In this document: positions 1 through 11,700 of the stretch, piece after piece
Numbering within the stretch: position 1 is the first letter of the stretch
How the letters are laid out: every line of letters starts with the position of its first letter
Assembly (NCBI GenBank): GCA_020080175.1
Contig: JAGHQL010000081.1
Coordinates: forward strand, 1-64,000
Direction: 5' to 3'
DNA length: 64,000 nucleotides
Source: Glutinoglossum americanum
Lineage: Eukaryota > Ascomycota > Geoglossomycetes > Geoglossales > Geoglossaceae
Notes under the pieces: generated by a model
Seen by the model: the letters and a program-made list of their open reading frames with translations, nothing else
Database searches by the model: none
Told to the model about the DNA's origin: nothing
Program-made: the position numbers and the translations under genes

Positions 1-1042
1 ACCCCGCCATCCCCACCGCGCCCCCAGCCCCCCTCCGCCCGTCCCGCGCCACCACCACCGCCGGCGCCGTCGCCTTCTTCGCGGCGGGAGGCGGCGGTGG
101 TGGCGGCGGCGGCGGCGAAGAGGCCGCGGACGAGGAGTCCGCCTTCTTCTTCCTCCTCCTCGTCGTCGTGGTTGTCGTCGCTGTCGTCGGCTTTTTGTCT
201 GCTGGGGTGCTGCGCGTCGTCGGTTCCGGGGGGCTGTGGGCGGCGGTGGGTTTTTGGGGGATTTCTTTTTTGCGGACCATGGTTGCGGGTCGGGAGAGAG
301 AGAGAGAGAGTGTGTGTGTGTGTGTGTGTGTGGAAGGGGGGGGGAAATGTGGGGAAGGAAGAGGTGGTTGTGTGTTTTGGATAATTGTCGCGTTCTGGAC
401 GTGAGGTTGTTATCCTGGGAGGAGAGATTTGTCTGATGCGCTGATGACGCGCTGTGTGTTGTTGCCCGGGTGGTCGGTTGGTAAGGTAGCCTTTTATCTT
501 CGCAAGGAAAAAGAAAAAAAAAAGAGAAATTAAAAGGGAAATTAAAACTTTGTTTTCTTTTTTTTTTTTTTAATAATAATCTTCGGGTTTAGTTGGTTGG
601 TAATGAAAAATGCAACGCTCGATTTTATATTTGCCTGGTGATACACTATAAACATGCAAGAGGAAGAGAGAAAAAAAGACAACCAAGAAGAAAAATTGAG
701 AAGAGCATTACATATTGTTATACAGGATACAATTTTTGGGCTAAAAGTTTGTTCGCAGGAGATAAACTCCATATTCTAAGAGGGGGGATTTTTGCATCCA
801 TTTTTCCGTTCTATAAAACACCGCAAATGATAGCTGTGAGGAGGGAGCAAGATAAGAGTACAATAGCTGGGGAATGGGGAATGGGGGATGGAAGGAAGTA
901 TGAGTTACAAGAGCGATAAAGTACGATGAAAATTCAAAAAATATTGTACAGCGCACCTCGCCAACATCTATCGTCTTCCAGGGGAGATCCATCGACTGGG
1001 AAAAACAGGAATCATGACTCGTCATGACTTGCGAAGAAAAGC
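1..1042. repeat. GC-rich triplet run and microsatellites at the left edge
   Basis: The first 200 bases are strongly GC-rich and triplet-like, with a GGC/GCG run near 90-117 and TCC/TCG runs near 145-190. A GA dinucleotide run (about 294-310) is followed directly by a TG run (311-332), then a G tract near 335-344. A/T-rich homopolymers lie at 505-570. Open frames cross the edge on the plus strand, but they encode only low-complexity residues, so the tail of a gene starting left of the window is possible and not shown. The last few hundred bases form the 3' flank of CLU1, which ends at 1043. Confidence 0.7.
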
Positions 1043-4000
1043 TCAAGAGCCGCCCACAGACCCGCCTCCTCGGCGTTTGGGATTGCTCCTACCCGGTCTC
1101 TTCTTCGGTGTGGTCTTAGAGGCGTCACCCTCAATGAACTTCATCAGCTCATCGATACTCCGAGAGTCTAGGCCAATACTACTTCTCGGATCGCCGCCGT
1201 TGGCCCCATTTGCAACGTCTGCAGACGATTGGCCAACCTGAGGCTGGGGCCGCATGGCTAGAGTTACATGTGGAGTCAAATTGACGCGTCGAAGTCTGCG
1301 CGCTTGTACGTCTTTGGCGTGTTTGGCGATCGAGACCGCATTTTGGGTGAGTTGCTCGAGCCACGTCTCGGCTTCTTTGGTGTTTCGGTCTTTGGCCCCT
1401 AGTTCGTTAAGGAAGATATTGTAGCATTCCCGCATCCGGTTGACCGCGCCCTTGGAGTCGTTATCTAGCGCGAGCGCCTGGGCTAACTGGAAGAGAAGCG
1501 TGGCTGTGTGGATAGACTGTCTTCCATAGGTCTTCTCGCAGACGACCAAAGACGCCTCGAACCACATGCGCGACTCGTGGAACTCCTTGATATGCTGAAG
1601 CATCACAGCCGCATTGTTGATGGTGGTGATCGAGTCCGGGTGACCTGGACCGTAGACGATCTTCCACAACTCCAGGGCATGCTTGATGTACGCTAAAGCG
1701 GGTTTCGTATTTCCGTTTGCGTGTTCAAAAAGCCCAAGGTTCACATAGTTCAAAACGGTCTCGGCAGAATCGATGCCGATTGTACGTTCAGACACAGTCA
1801 CCGCCTTGCGTGCAAGCTCAACTGCGGCGTTCTTCTCTTCGAGTTGGTAATAGAGTAGAGATAGTTGGTTGTAGACTCTGGCAACCTCTGGATGAAGAAT
1901 TCCGTAGATCTGTTCGTGGAAGGAGAGAGACTCAAGAAGTAGTTCTTGACCGATTTCTCGCTGGTTTTGCATGATAGAGATGCGGCCTCCTTCCAAGGCT
2001 TCGTCTGCGAGGGCGCTCCTTGGGGTTGCGTCTTTGACTACCGGAACAACATTCACTATATCTTCTGCGGTAAACGTGGTAGGCGACTTAGAGGGTCCTG
2101 AAGCAATGGATGATGTGGGAGATCCAGACCTCTTCTTCTTCTTACCCGCAGTCGAATGACCGTTGACAACGACATTCTTGGCAATACCATTGCTAGCATT
2201 GCCTTCAGCATCTGCGGGTGTGATGGGCTTGTCGGAGAAATGGTAAATCTTTGCTTCCAGCTGAAGACCCAGTTTCAAAGCGATTTCGCGGAGAAGCTGG
2301 GTGTGCTTGATCTTAGAGATCCAATCCGTCTCAAGTTCGTATCTGTATCGTTGTTTGACTTGAAACTCAATGTCACGCTTCAAGGTCTCGGGGGTGACCT
2401 TTTCAAATCCTACATCAGCTTCAGGGTACATGGAGCGTAGGGTGTCGTCAATTTCCACCGTCGGATGCGCGTTGAGGCCCGTTCCGAGCAAACAGTTGAG
2501 TAGGTGGGCGATGCACTCCGTTGCAAATGGAGCAGGCAGGTATCGAAGGTAGCGGTTGGCAACATGTTTAAACCCTCGGGATATCATCTCCTGTGTGGCT
2601 ATTATTTTCACTGATTCAACCCGTCGTCCTCTCGCTTCAGCAAGGTTGGCTATCTTTCCAAGATACCTAATATTGACACCCCGCTTGTGCATTAACCTGC
2701 TAAGAGACTGGCCGTCCATCGGAAATCCAACGTCTCCTTCGTTGAGGTCGTGGATCTTTACCATGGTTAGTACCAGTGTTCTAGTAAAACTATTGAAACG
2801 GAGTACCCACAATCTCGGGGATAACCGTGGACCTGAGGTGGCCGCACGCTGCCCTCACATCCTTCTCATCCTGCGCCCATTCTGCTTTCTCTTCATCTGT
2901 TTGAGGCACCTGCCCGCAGAAGACGTCCGGATTGAGGGCAAAATGAAAATCAGATACATCAATTTGCTCCTGTTCAAGCTCTGATCGCTCTGGCACTTGA
3001 CTCGCTGCCGCTTTCGCATCCATCCCATCAGCTTCTACTTCGGCTGTTGTGTCCTCCCGGGCAGACCCATTTGTTATGGTTTCACGGGCCTCAGTTTCCC
3101 CTCTCGTTTTCCTAGCTTGCCTTCGGCGATCCAACTCCGCATTAACCCAAACCCTCAGCTTGGTCTTCCAGAATGACTCCACCAACTCCGGTCTAAGCAC
3201 GGCCATCCTGTGCGGATATGGCACATTGTCTCTCCCACCCGACGCTGCTTCGGCGCCATCGGTTCTCTCAATCCAGTGCTCCTCTAGCCACGCAATATCT
3301 AAAGGTGTGATGCGATAAAGGTCAAGCACGTACTTCCTCCCATCCGTTCCCAGAAGGCCCTTGGTCTCAACGCTGCCCTCCAAGTCGTGCCGCTTGCCCT
3401 CCTTGTCCCAAACAGGGTGCTTCTTAACTCTCGCCGATTTAGACAGCTTCTCGAAGACTGGGATGAAATCCTCATGCTCCGCAACCACGTCCTTCCCTTC
3501 GACTCCACCGTAGTCAATCTGGTTCTCACCCGGGTCACGCTGCTTGAAAATTCCAGGAACAATGCTCTGGCCTACCAGGCGCTTGCCCAGGTAGTCAACA
3601 ACCACAGTACCCGGGGTGAATAAACCCTGGATGTCAAGGTCATTGACCGCCTTGACCCCCTTTACATCTTTGCCGGTCGCAACTCGAGCAGCCTCGTCTC
3701 CGCCTTCAGCGGCGAAAGTCCCAACCCCATCGGCACCGTATGAGAAGAACACATTGTTGTATAGAAATATCTGGGCGTCCCTGCCTTCAGTCGGGTTGAG
3801 CGGCACAACTTCTCCTCTTGCCACAAGGAGAGCTCCTCGAGCCGCACATTCATTGTAGTCCGCAAAGAGCCTAGAGATGAGGCGTTCTCGGAATAGCCGT
3901 TCCTGCACGGTTTCTCGTGGCAATTCGCGAGTGGACTGGAACTCCTCATTCCAATCCCGCAGCAACTCTACATGCTCTTGACCTGACATCAGATAGCTCT

Positions 4001-5160
4001 CTTGCGTGCGGGCTATATCAGATTGGTGTGCATGGAATGGCGATGTAGAGGGGGCAACAAGCCAGGGGTTTGACGGGATGGTATTCGTAAGCTGAAATGT
4101 CGCTAATGGATCCTTCTGATTGTTGTGCTCTTGGAGCTGGGCAAAAGAAGATGCAAACGATGGAGACAAAGAAGATATCAATGATAGCAGAGAATGAGCT
4201 GCGTGATTTTTGGGAGAAGGTTTTGGAAATGGATCAAACTTGCTATTTGCAGATTTGTTCACATAAAATCCCGTGACGTGGGAGGTAATATGATGTTGCT
4301 CGCCTTCATTTGTAGTTACCTGGAGGTATATTAGGTGACCCCTTTGACGGAGGTGGTGCGGAGGTGGATTCCATGGTGAGAGCGATATAGACTTTATGGT
4401 CTTCGGTGGCGGTGCTTGAGTTGGCAGAAGTAGAGTACTAAAGGATCCTGGAGCTTCAAAATCGTAGTTTGACATGGCGTGAGGAGTAGCCGTCTCGCCT
4501 ACTATCGCTTGTCCATCAGCCGATGCTGGAGAATTTCTGTGTTGATATTCTGCAACAGTATCATTCAATGATAGGCCTGCTGAGATACCATGCAGCGTGT
4601 CAGTCCGGTCACCAGTAGCTCCTATTAGCTCCCTCATCCTGACCATGTGGAGTCTAGCTTCTTTCTCCGTATATGGATCCTCTACCAGGGTCATCTCCGA
4701 GCCCGAGGTTAAGCCATTGATCTCCGAAAGCTCAATGTAGTCGTTGATCCGCTGGCCTTTGTGCTCAAGGTGGAAGCAGGTATACTGAAAGGTTCCAGGA
4801 AACTCCACAATTGATTGACGCACATCTTGCATCTGTTCTTGGTTCGAAACCTGTGTAGCGATTAGATATTGGCCCCGAAATAGCATGTGGAGGGTCGGAG
4901 TTACCATGATTTGGATGTTGTAAGGCTCATGAGGGAGATTGACAGTCAACGGGAAAACGCCTGAGATTCAAGTTTATTATGGTCAGATTGTTGGCTTGAG
5001 GCCTTGTAGTATATGACGAATAGCTATGAAGATGTGCTAGTAGCTTACTATCAGTTGCTTGATCATTCCCAATCTCATCCTTCGGCTCGTCGGACCCTGA
5101 CTTCACAGCCGCTGCCGCCTCGTCAACCATTGCACCAGCTCTTAGAGCTCCTGTACTCAT
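1043..5160 (-). CDS. CLU1: Clustered mitochondria protein CLU1/TIF31
   Basis: Cytosolic RNA-binding protein of the CLU family, needed for normal mitochondrial distribution; the yeast protein co-purifies with eIF3. My model has four exons, 5160-5049, 4960-4905, 4850-2811 and 2755-1043, giving 1306 residues, the usual family length. Junctions restore conserved text: VFPLTVNLPHEPYNIQIM then VSNQEQMQDVRQSIVE, and VIPEI then IHDLNEGDVGFPMDGQSL. Order: ubiquitin-like N-terminal domain, TEKEARLHMVRMRELIG segment, Clu domain at roughly residues 345-600, eIF3-p135-like region, TPR repeats near 1010-1150, then a basic Gly/Arg-rich tail. The 54-nt intron 4851-4904 has no stop and keeps frame. The 55-nt intron 2756-2810 uses a GTGGGT donor and a TACTAAC branch site. 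It is divergent from the 933-residue gene. Confidence 0.95.
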
Positions 5161-5984
5161 CAGACGTCAGAAGTAGCCCTCGTTGGACGAAGGGTAACGG
5201 AATGACCTCAGGCAATTGACATGCCAAAGCCAAGCTCACCCTTTTCCAAAGCTCGGGCATTATTATTAACCTCGACCATCTCGGCGTCGCACGATACCGA
5301 AAAGGTAAATTTTCAATTAGAGAGAAGGAACTAGTTGATTTATGACTCGCAGTGGGTTTCCCTACGAGAATTGCGAAGGATGGCGTCGAGAATGAGCGAG
5401 TGTTTAGGTTGTTATACTCGAGCCCTGTGTTAAGCTCCATAAAAAAATTTTGTAAGTCGGTTCTTTTTGCCGACCACGGAATGCCCCCCCCGAGATCCGA
5501 GATTGGCCGACACCAATAAGAATCGGCCACTAAGTTATATACAAAATGCTCCTCCAACCATCATTCTTACAACGTCCGTTGCGAGAAGCCCTTAATATTT
5601 ATTTCCCTTTACATCGCATAATACATAGAGTGAAACAATGTTAGCATCTCTACTCAACCAAGGAGCTTGGATTCTTGGGTTCCTCGATCGTGAAAATCCC
5701 TGTTGTGAACCAGTCAATGGTCACGTGCAGGAGTGTTTACATCGTTCTGTTTACTCTTTTACATAGCACTATTTCCACAAAGTCACCCAATGGATGAGAG
5801 GAGGCAGCAACCCGCTATCAACAACCTAATTTGTTAACTCCTTGGTATTACTGATTACAAAACGAATTGCATTATCGCTGCCCGTGGCCAAATACCCTAC
5901 TACGAAGATCCTCTCAACTGGGAGTCAACTACTAATGCCAGCCGTTCATGTGCGGCCAATTCCAACATCACCTATCTGCTGACG
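5161..5984. promoter_or_regulatory. Shared upstream region of CLU1 and the 933-residue gene
   Basis: This 824-bp gap separates two divergent start codons, so both promoters must lie here or nearby. It is moderately AT-rich. I see no clear TATA box or strong repeat. A minus-strand open frame continues from CLU1 up to about 5557, but its sequence resembles nothing in CLU proteins and I treat it as chance. Confidence 0.5.
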
Positions 5985-8786
5985 ATGGAGCTCAACCCTG
6001 CTCAACGGCGCGATGCCCCCATCTATGACAGCTATCCTCCCACCTCGATCAGAGCTCCATGGACTACAGCGAGGTGCAATCGTCTGCTTCGGCCATTAAC
6101 CTCAAGAGTCAATATTCTAAGAAAAAGGAGGGACAAATATCATCCAGACGGAGAGCAGCGGCATGGAGTTAGTGTTTCTGGGCCAAAATCTACTGCAGAG
6201 TTGGGCGAGAAGGACGATCCATCTTGGATTCAATCCGGCCGGAGAACGAAACACCACAAGACCTACACCCACCGCAGAGCGTGCCCAGACATAGCCACAT
6301 CTACTGGTAGTAAAGATTTACACAAGCCGTTATCAATTGTCATGCCTGGTGAGGTAACTGTGCCAACACCAGTTATTCTCCGAGCGAAGGATATCACTAC
6401 AGAATCCTCACACTCCGGACCCTACATTGAGCAACTCTTAGCAAAGTTGAACAAATCACATTACTCTAGCGCATCTTGCTACTTGTCGGGTCTGAGAAAG
6501 GACACGGATCCTAGTACGTGGCAAATATACGAAGGACTATCCTCGGGCCTTGATGCATTGTTGAGAGCAACCACGACGCACGATAACTACACGGGAGATT
6601 CTGGATCTTTTCAGGGAAGGCCAGGAGCTCGGTCTCTGTTCTCTATGTGCCTTAGACGCGTTCCAGAATACATCAAGCTAGAGGAGTCATGGAATAACCT
6701 TGAATCGCAAGCTGAAACTCGTGGGGCAGTCGCTCACCTCGAGACCGATGTGGCGTCGGATGTCTTTTCCGAATTAGAGTCTCTTGGCACATCGAATAGA
6801 GGGGGGTGGAATGGTCTGTTGGAAGTGGTCCGGAGTCACGGGGTAAGTATTATTTGCGATGCTTTGGGGAATGGGGTGCTCTGTGAGCGCGTGGGCGAGG
6901 CTCTTGTATGGATCTGTATTGAAAACACCGCGTTTGACGAGGCCGAGGCTATCGTTTCCGCCATGATATCAGTATTCGGGGAATATCCCGAGCCGACCAA
7001 AACCGACAGCCTGCTGTTCCATCGTTCCGTTTGTGTCCCATTGGCCGCTCTAAACACGCTCGCGACAATATCTTCCCGCCGTGGGTACCAATTCCGTGAG
7101 CTTGAAGCGCTTCTTCGCACCGGGCGTCTCCGTAAGGAGTGGCTGACTTGTCGGGACTTCACGAAAGTCTGGCAAGAAGCGATCCAAGCTCTAACAGAAC
7201 GAAATCCTAATTACCCAGGTGCAATGCTATTTATAGCCACAGCCATAGAGCTTACTTGGGGCATAACTGGTGGCTCACTTGATTATGACACGCATTCACT
7301 CAGATTTGAAGGCGGGGGACAGTTGAGCGGTAACCCTCAACAGCCTATTGTTGACTGGCGACGTCTCACCGCAGACTACACCAAAGGCAAGAATACCGCT
7401 CAGCAGGACTTGCTCATCACCGCCCTGGACAATACAGTTTATAGTGTTGTCACTACGTTAGCATCAATTGCCATTCTCAATCAGCGCTTTTTCGAGATGG
7501 AGCCCGAATCTAGAACAGATATGAACGAAAAAATATCGCCAGCCCTTCAACTTGTCCATCGTTTAAGCACCGATATACTACGAGCCTCACAACTACAGCA
7601 CACTTGGCCCTATCACGCGGCCGGTATTTCTAGGAGAATTTTGCCTGCCCTACTGGCTGGCTTGTTCGTCTTGTCTTCTTTCGCCGAAGACTCGAAGATC
7701 CAAAAGACCAACATAGCTCGCACACTAACAAAACTCATCGAGCTTTCAGATGGCCGGGGGGATTCTGCGAAGGCCTCTAGTGGGATCGGTGCATCGGGAG
7801 CAGTTCTTGACCTAGCTTACTGTATAAACTCCATCACGGTTTGTTGCGCGAAGGCCACCAAGGATGGCGGTTTCCCGCATATCTCATATTTCATTCAGAT
7901 CCTTCGGGACCTCCTGGACTTGCCTTCGACCTCAAATGACCTCAGCTACAAAGACAGACGCAACCTCCATCAGATTGCTATAGAGAGTTCATATGAGTTT
8001 GCTGAGCAAAACCGGGCAGGTGGACTTCTTGAGTGGGCTCAAGATGTCGAGCAATGGCCGTTGGGACATAACAACTTAAAGGCCATACTGACACCAGGGG
8101 AGGGGGTCCGGCCACGACATGGGTACCAGTGGGAACGGGATCTTAGCCATCTGGCCGCTGGGTCGCCCGAGCTTGCAAGAAAACACCGTATCCCTCAACA
8201 TATCGAGGGTCGAAGGAAACAACCGAAATCCGAGTCGGCCTCTGAGCGTAACAGAGGTTACAGGAATTGGTCTGACTTTGAAGACAGCGAGGAGGGCTCT
8301 CGTAGGAGCCTCAAGAGACGCCGGAAAAACCGATTGCCAAAAACTCCAAGGATCTCATCCATGGTGGTCGGTAAACACCCCCCAACTTCATCACCCTTAG
8401 TGCCAGAGAACCCTCCGATCCAGTTATCTTCCCCCATTGATCAGCTCTCCGGAGGTCTGACAGCCGGCTTCGGGAATCTCCCGTTGAGACTTAGGGTTAA
8501 TAGTCAGCGGCGAAATAACAATATCAGACGTATACCCCTAGATGTCCGCTGCGCGAATGAGAGTGACATTGACGAGCTTGGGAAATCCGAATTGACTTGG
8601 GATTACGTGAAGAGCGCCATTACTGGGTGTAAGCCTATACGCCGACACCCAACTAAGAGGACTGTCTGCCAGGGGCACGACAACAGGGTCGAGAAGGGTC
8701 GCAAGAGTAAAGGGGTCAAGAAATACCACTGGCTGCAGGAGAGGGCGGTTTCAGAGGATTTCAGCGAAGATGAGCTGTTGGGCTAG
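5985..8786 (+). CDS. Conserved-looking fungal protein of unknown function, 933 aa
   Basis: A single uninterrupted 933-residue frame; I do not recognise a named domain. The N-terminal 100 residues are basic and low in order. The middle (about 120-700) is helical and looks like a repeat scaffold, with landmarks such as ARSLFSMCLRRVPEYIKLEE and FRELEALLRTGRLRKEWL. After about residue 720 the chain becomes polar and basic, with likely nuclear localisation signals (RRSLKRRRKNRLPK; TKRTVCQGHDNRVEKGRK) and an acidic end, SEDFSEDELLG. From memory, similar uncharacterised proteins with an acidic SDDEL-type tail occur in other Pezizomycotina, but I cannot confirm this here. A nuclear role is inference from the basic clusters. 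No intron is needed, which is unusual beside intron-bearing neighbours. Confidence 0.8.
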   Translation: MELNPAQRRDAPIYDSYPPTSIRAPWTTARCNRLLRPLTSRVNILRKRRDKYHPDGEQRHGVSVSGPKSTAELGEKDDPSWIQSGRRTKHHKTYTHRRACPDIATSTGSKDLHKPLSIVMPGEVTVPTPVILRAKDITTESSHSGPYIEQLLAKLNKSHYSSASCYLSGLRKDTDPSTWQIYEGLSSGLDALLRATTTHDNYTGDSGSFQGRPGARSLFSMCLRRVPEYIKLEESWNNLESQAETRGAVAHLETDVASDVFSELESLGTSNRGGWNGLLEVVRSHGVSIICDALGNGVLCERVGEALVWICIENTAFDEAEAIVSAMISVFGEYPEPTKTDSLLFHRSVCVPLAALNTLATISSRRGYQFRELEALLRTGRLRKEWLTCRDFTKVWQEAIQALTERNPNYPGAMLFIATAIELTWGITGGSLDYDTHSLRFEGGGQLSGNPQQPIVDWRRLTADYTKGKNTAQQDLLITALDNTVYSVVTTLASIAILNQRFFEMEPESRTDMNEKISPALQLVHRLSTDILRASQLQHTWPYHAAGISRRILPALLAGLFVLSSFAEDSKIQKTNIARTLTKLIELSDGRGDSAKASSGIGASGAVLDLAYCINSITVCCAKATKDGGFPHISYFIQILRDLLDLPSTSNDLSYKDRRNLHQIAIESSYEFAEQNRAGGLLEWAQDVEQWPLGHNNLKAILTPGEGVRPRHGYQWERDLSHLAAGSPELARKHRIPQHIEGRRKQPKSESASERNRGYRNWSDFEDSEEGSRRSLKRRRKNRLPKTPRISSMVVGKHPPTSSPLVPENPPIQLSSPIDQLSGGLTAGFGNLPLRLRVNSQRRNNNIRRIPLDVRCANESDIDELGKSELTWDYVKSAITGCKPIRRHPTKRTVCQGHDNRVEKGRKSKGVKKYHWLQERAVSEDFSEDELLG

Positions 8787-11700
8787 GGAGGCAAGATCGT
8801 GGGGCTTTGTGACATCCTAGCTTTTTTTTTTTCCTATGGGACCACAAGTCTCTTTCTGGCCACTTGGGAGCCTGTAACAGGATACTACTAGTTCCTGGAA
8901 GTTCTGGTCAACTGCTGAATTGGAGACATAATGCCAGTTGTCACCAAAGAGGAAGGCCTTCTCTGATCGCCTTACGCGCCACGGAATTTGTTCTAACCAT
9001 CGCTGTTCTCTGGGCCCCTTCCTACTCTTTCGCATCTTGGGAGCTCAAGCATACAGAAACGGCCGATCGATTAGGAAAACGGATCGCATCTAGTTCTTTT
9101 TGTCCATTTGGGCTAGCAAGAACCCACGATGTTTCTTTACCTTGTCACATTCAGAGAGATTCATTATGATTCAGGGAGCCTTGGGCGTTTATGCACAGAT
9201 GCAGTTCTGGGAGACGATTTTTATTTCAGCATCAAGAATAGCGGTCATTCGGCTTGACTACTCTTTTTCAAGGGCCGGGCGGAGTAAAGGCGCTGTAGGA
9301 TACCATGATCAGAGTTCTAGCCAGATCCTAATTAGTTGATTCCCATACTAAGCAGTACACGAAAATCTTCCAAAGGGGGGAAGACCTCAAATAAATCTAA
9401 AGTGAAAGGCGTAATTTTTCAAGGGCCATAAGTTTTTCATTACATCTACCTGGGTACTATAAACGTTTGCTGGAATGACACAAAGCCAATACGTAAAACA
9501 CTGCCGCGGCATTAGAGGCTGCAGATGCTTGAGGGTCCCCTCACGACCACAGGCATCCTCCGAGGGCCGCCGGTGTATCATTGTATAGATGTTCTGGAGG
9601 GACTGGGGCACCTCCATAATAACGGGCACGCCCCCAAGGACCACCGTTATATCGCGGCGCATATGTTCTGGGGAGACTCCCAAAACCATGGACACGCCTC
9701 AAGAGGGTGGAAGGAGGATAGCTGAGAGAAATATGCTTAAAAGTCAGCAAAGGGATCAAAGCCAGTGTGTTATTCTGGTAAACCTTATAATTCACGGTGC
9801 TCAAAAGATTATCCCAAAGCGGAAGATTGGGGGAGGAAGGAAGAGTTCAAGTCATGGCGCATGATGGGATGATGGCTGGTTAGGATGTGCCCCAATTCTT
9901 GCACACATTAGCTACTCCCCGGGATGGAGAAAATAAGGAGCCCGCTCAGCTTCTTGTAGGCGGGTTGCCTGCCAGCTATCCCAGTAAGATATCTTACGGT
10001 AGCACCACATAATATGTTCTCGGGATGACTCTGACAACCGCTACGAGATGATGCACGTTTGTCTACGGAGCCAACAGAAGCCTGACGATTGGAAGAAGAA
10101 CGTCTCTCATTAGGACGTTTTATCTTTGAAAATTAGAGTTGGGGCCTAAGATTATAAAAAAGAATATTAGGCAAGAAAAGGCCCAAGCTGAAGAAAGAGT
10201 TAGTCGAGACAGAAATTTTTACATCACCTTCGAGAGGGACTGCTGCGAGTGATCAAAGAGAACTATTGGAGCTGATGCTGCAGGAAGCAGATGGTTAGCG
10301 GAATCACATAGATTAGAGGAATGAAATGACTGAGATGGGAACAGAATTGGCCAATTACCAGGAAACGGCAAGATCAATAAAAGAAGAATGGAAAGGGTTG
10401 GCTCGCGAGGAGCACCATCCACCATTAGTAGGCGTGTGCCCAAGCCGCATGTGTAGGAGGGATCCCCACAGCCGCCATATCCCCCAGAATTACATTAACA
10501 TTGGACAAGAAATAAGTTGACTTAGAAGCGGTGTGAGGGGCGAAGACTTTGGCAGTTGCCTCTGCAATTGGTGTTTGAAAAGGGATGGATGGAATGGTAA
10601 AAGGTTGGAAGAACTAATGGTCCAGAAGGTCGACCGGCGCAGAACCCATATCGCTCAAGAGATGGGAAAGACCGAGTGATCCTCAACAGCTCAAAAGTAG
10701 CCTGGAGCCTGGACTTCAAGGCTGGAAGGATCGATCGCTAAAGCTACCAACAAAAGTTCAAGATGGTCCAGATAAACGAATTATCTTCGGGAGATCCGAA
10801 TGGATAATGGGAAAAACGTAAAAATTAATTAATTAAATTAAATCGGGGGAGACCGATAAAAAAAGACACGCAGGATATCCTGCTCCGTATATTATATAGA
10901 GTCTATCAGGGGTTCGAGATTTAGCGATGGTGGTCGCCATACACGAAGGATGCGCCTGTGACCTTTACGCTGCGGAGTGCTACGAGAATACCTTGTCAAA
11001 GAATCTCTGAAAGGCCGAAACGGAGAGAAAGAAATCAACGCGAGAGTTGTGTGTCATCGCGGGAGGTACAAGCATCAACCAGAGGTGTCACTGAGTTCGT
11101 GCATTGCATCCGTCTGAGATTCGGTACGTGGGAGTCATAACTTTCACCGCCCCTCGCTGAGACAGACCACCGACGGGCCCGCGCGTATCGTGCTATCTTC
11201 GAAACAAGCCTCATGCACGAATAAGTTCGAGCCTTAGGTTCGAGTCAGAGTGGGAAATCCAGAGTGGTCGCCTCCCCCTCTCCCAAGATCAAGGCGTGCG
11301 AACGGCGAACGGTGAACGGTGAACGATGAACGATGGACGATGGACGATGCGATAGAGCACCGCGAAGGTGGTGGGTGTCGCGGTACAGAATACACGCAGA
11401 ACCGTTGGATGCTTAGCGAGTGAAGATCACCCAGCTGAGCTATTCTAGGAAGTGGCTTGGTTTGAGAAAAGAAAGATTCTGCCACTGAGGACCAAGGCGG
11501 TAGAAATTCCAAGAGCAAGGAATGACCCTGGAAGAGCTGAAAAAGAACTGTAACCATGGTTCCAACGATGGAGCACAAGGCTAATCGTGTCGGAAGGGAT
11601 GCGTCATCCGCGACTCGTTGGTCGGCACTCAGCGAGGCGCAGTGACTGCAGCAAACACCGCTAAACACCACTCGCCCAAGGTTTTATTTTCTGTCCCTTT

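Noticed and set aside
5123-5557. 144-residue minus-strand frame overlapping the CLU1 start
   Set aside because: It is out of frame with CLU1 exon 1, has no protein-like composition or family match, and CLU1 begins properly at 5160.
9387-9864. Overlapping frames on both strands with repeated MFWGDS/MFWRD-like text
   Set aside because: Translations are proline/glycine mixtures without family resemblance; they reflect a short imperfect DNA repeat.
11230-11250. GGTTCGAGTC resembling a tRNA B box
   Set aside because: No matching A box, acceptor stem or cloverleaf could be formed around it.
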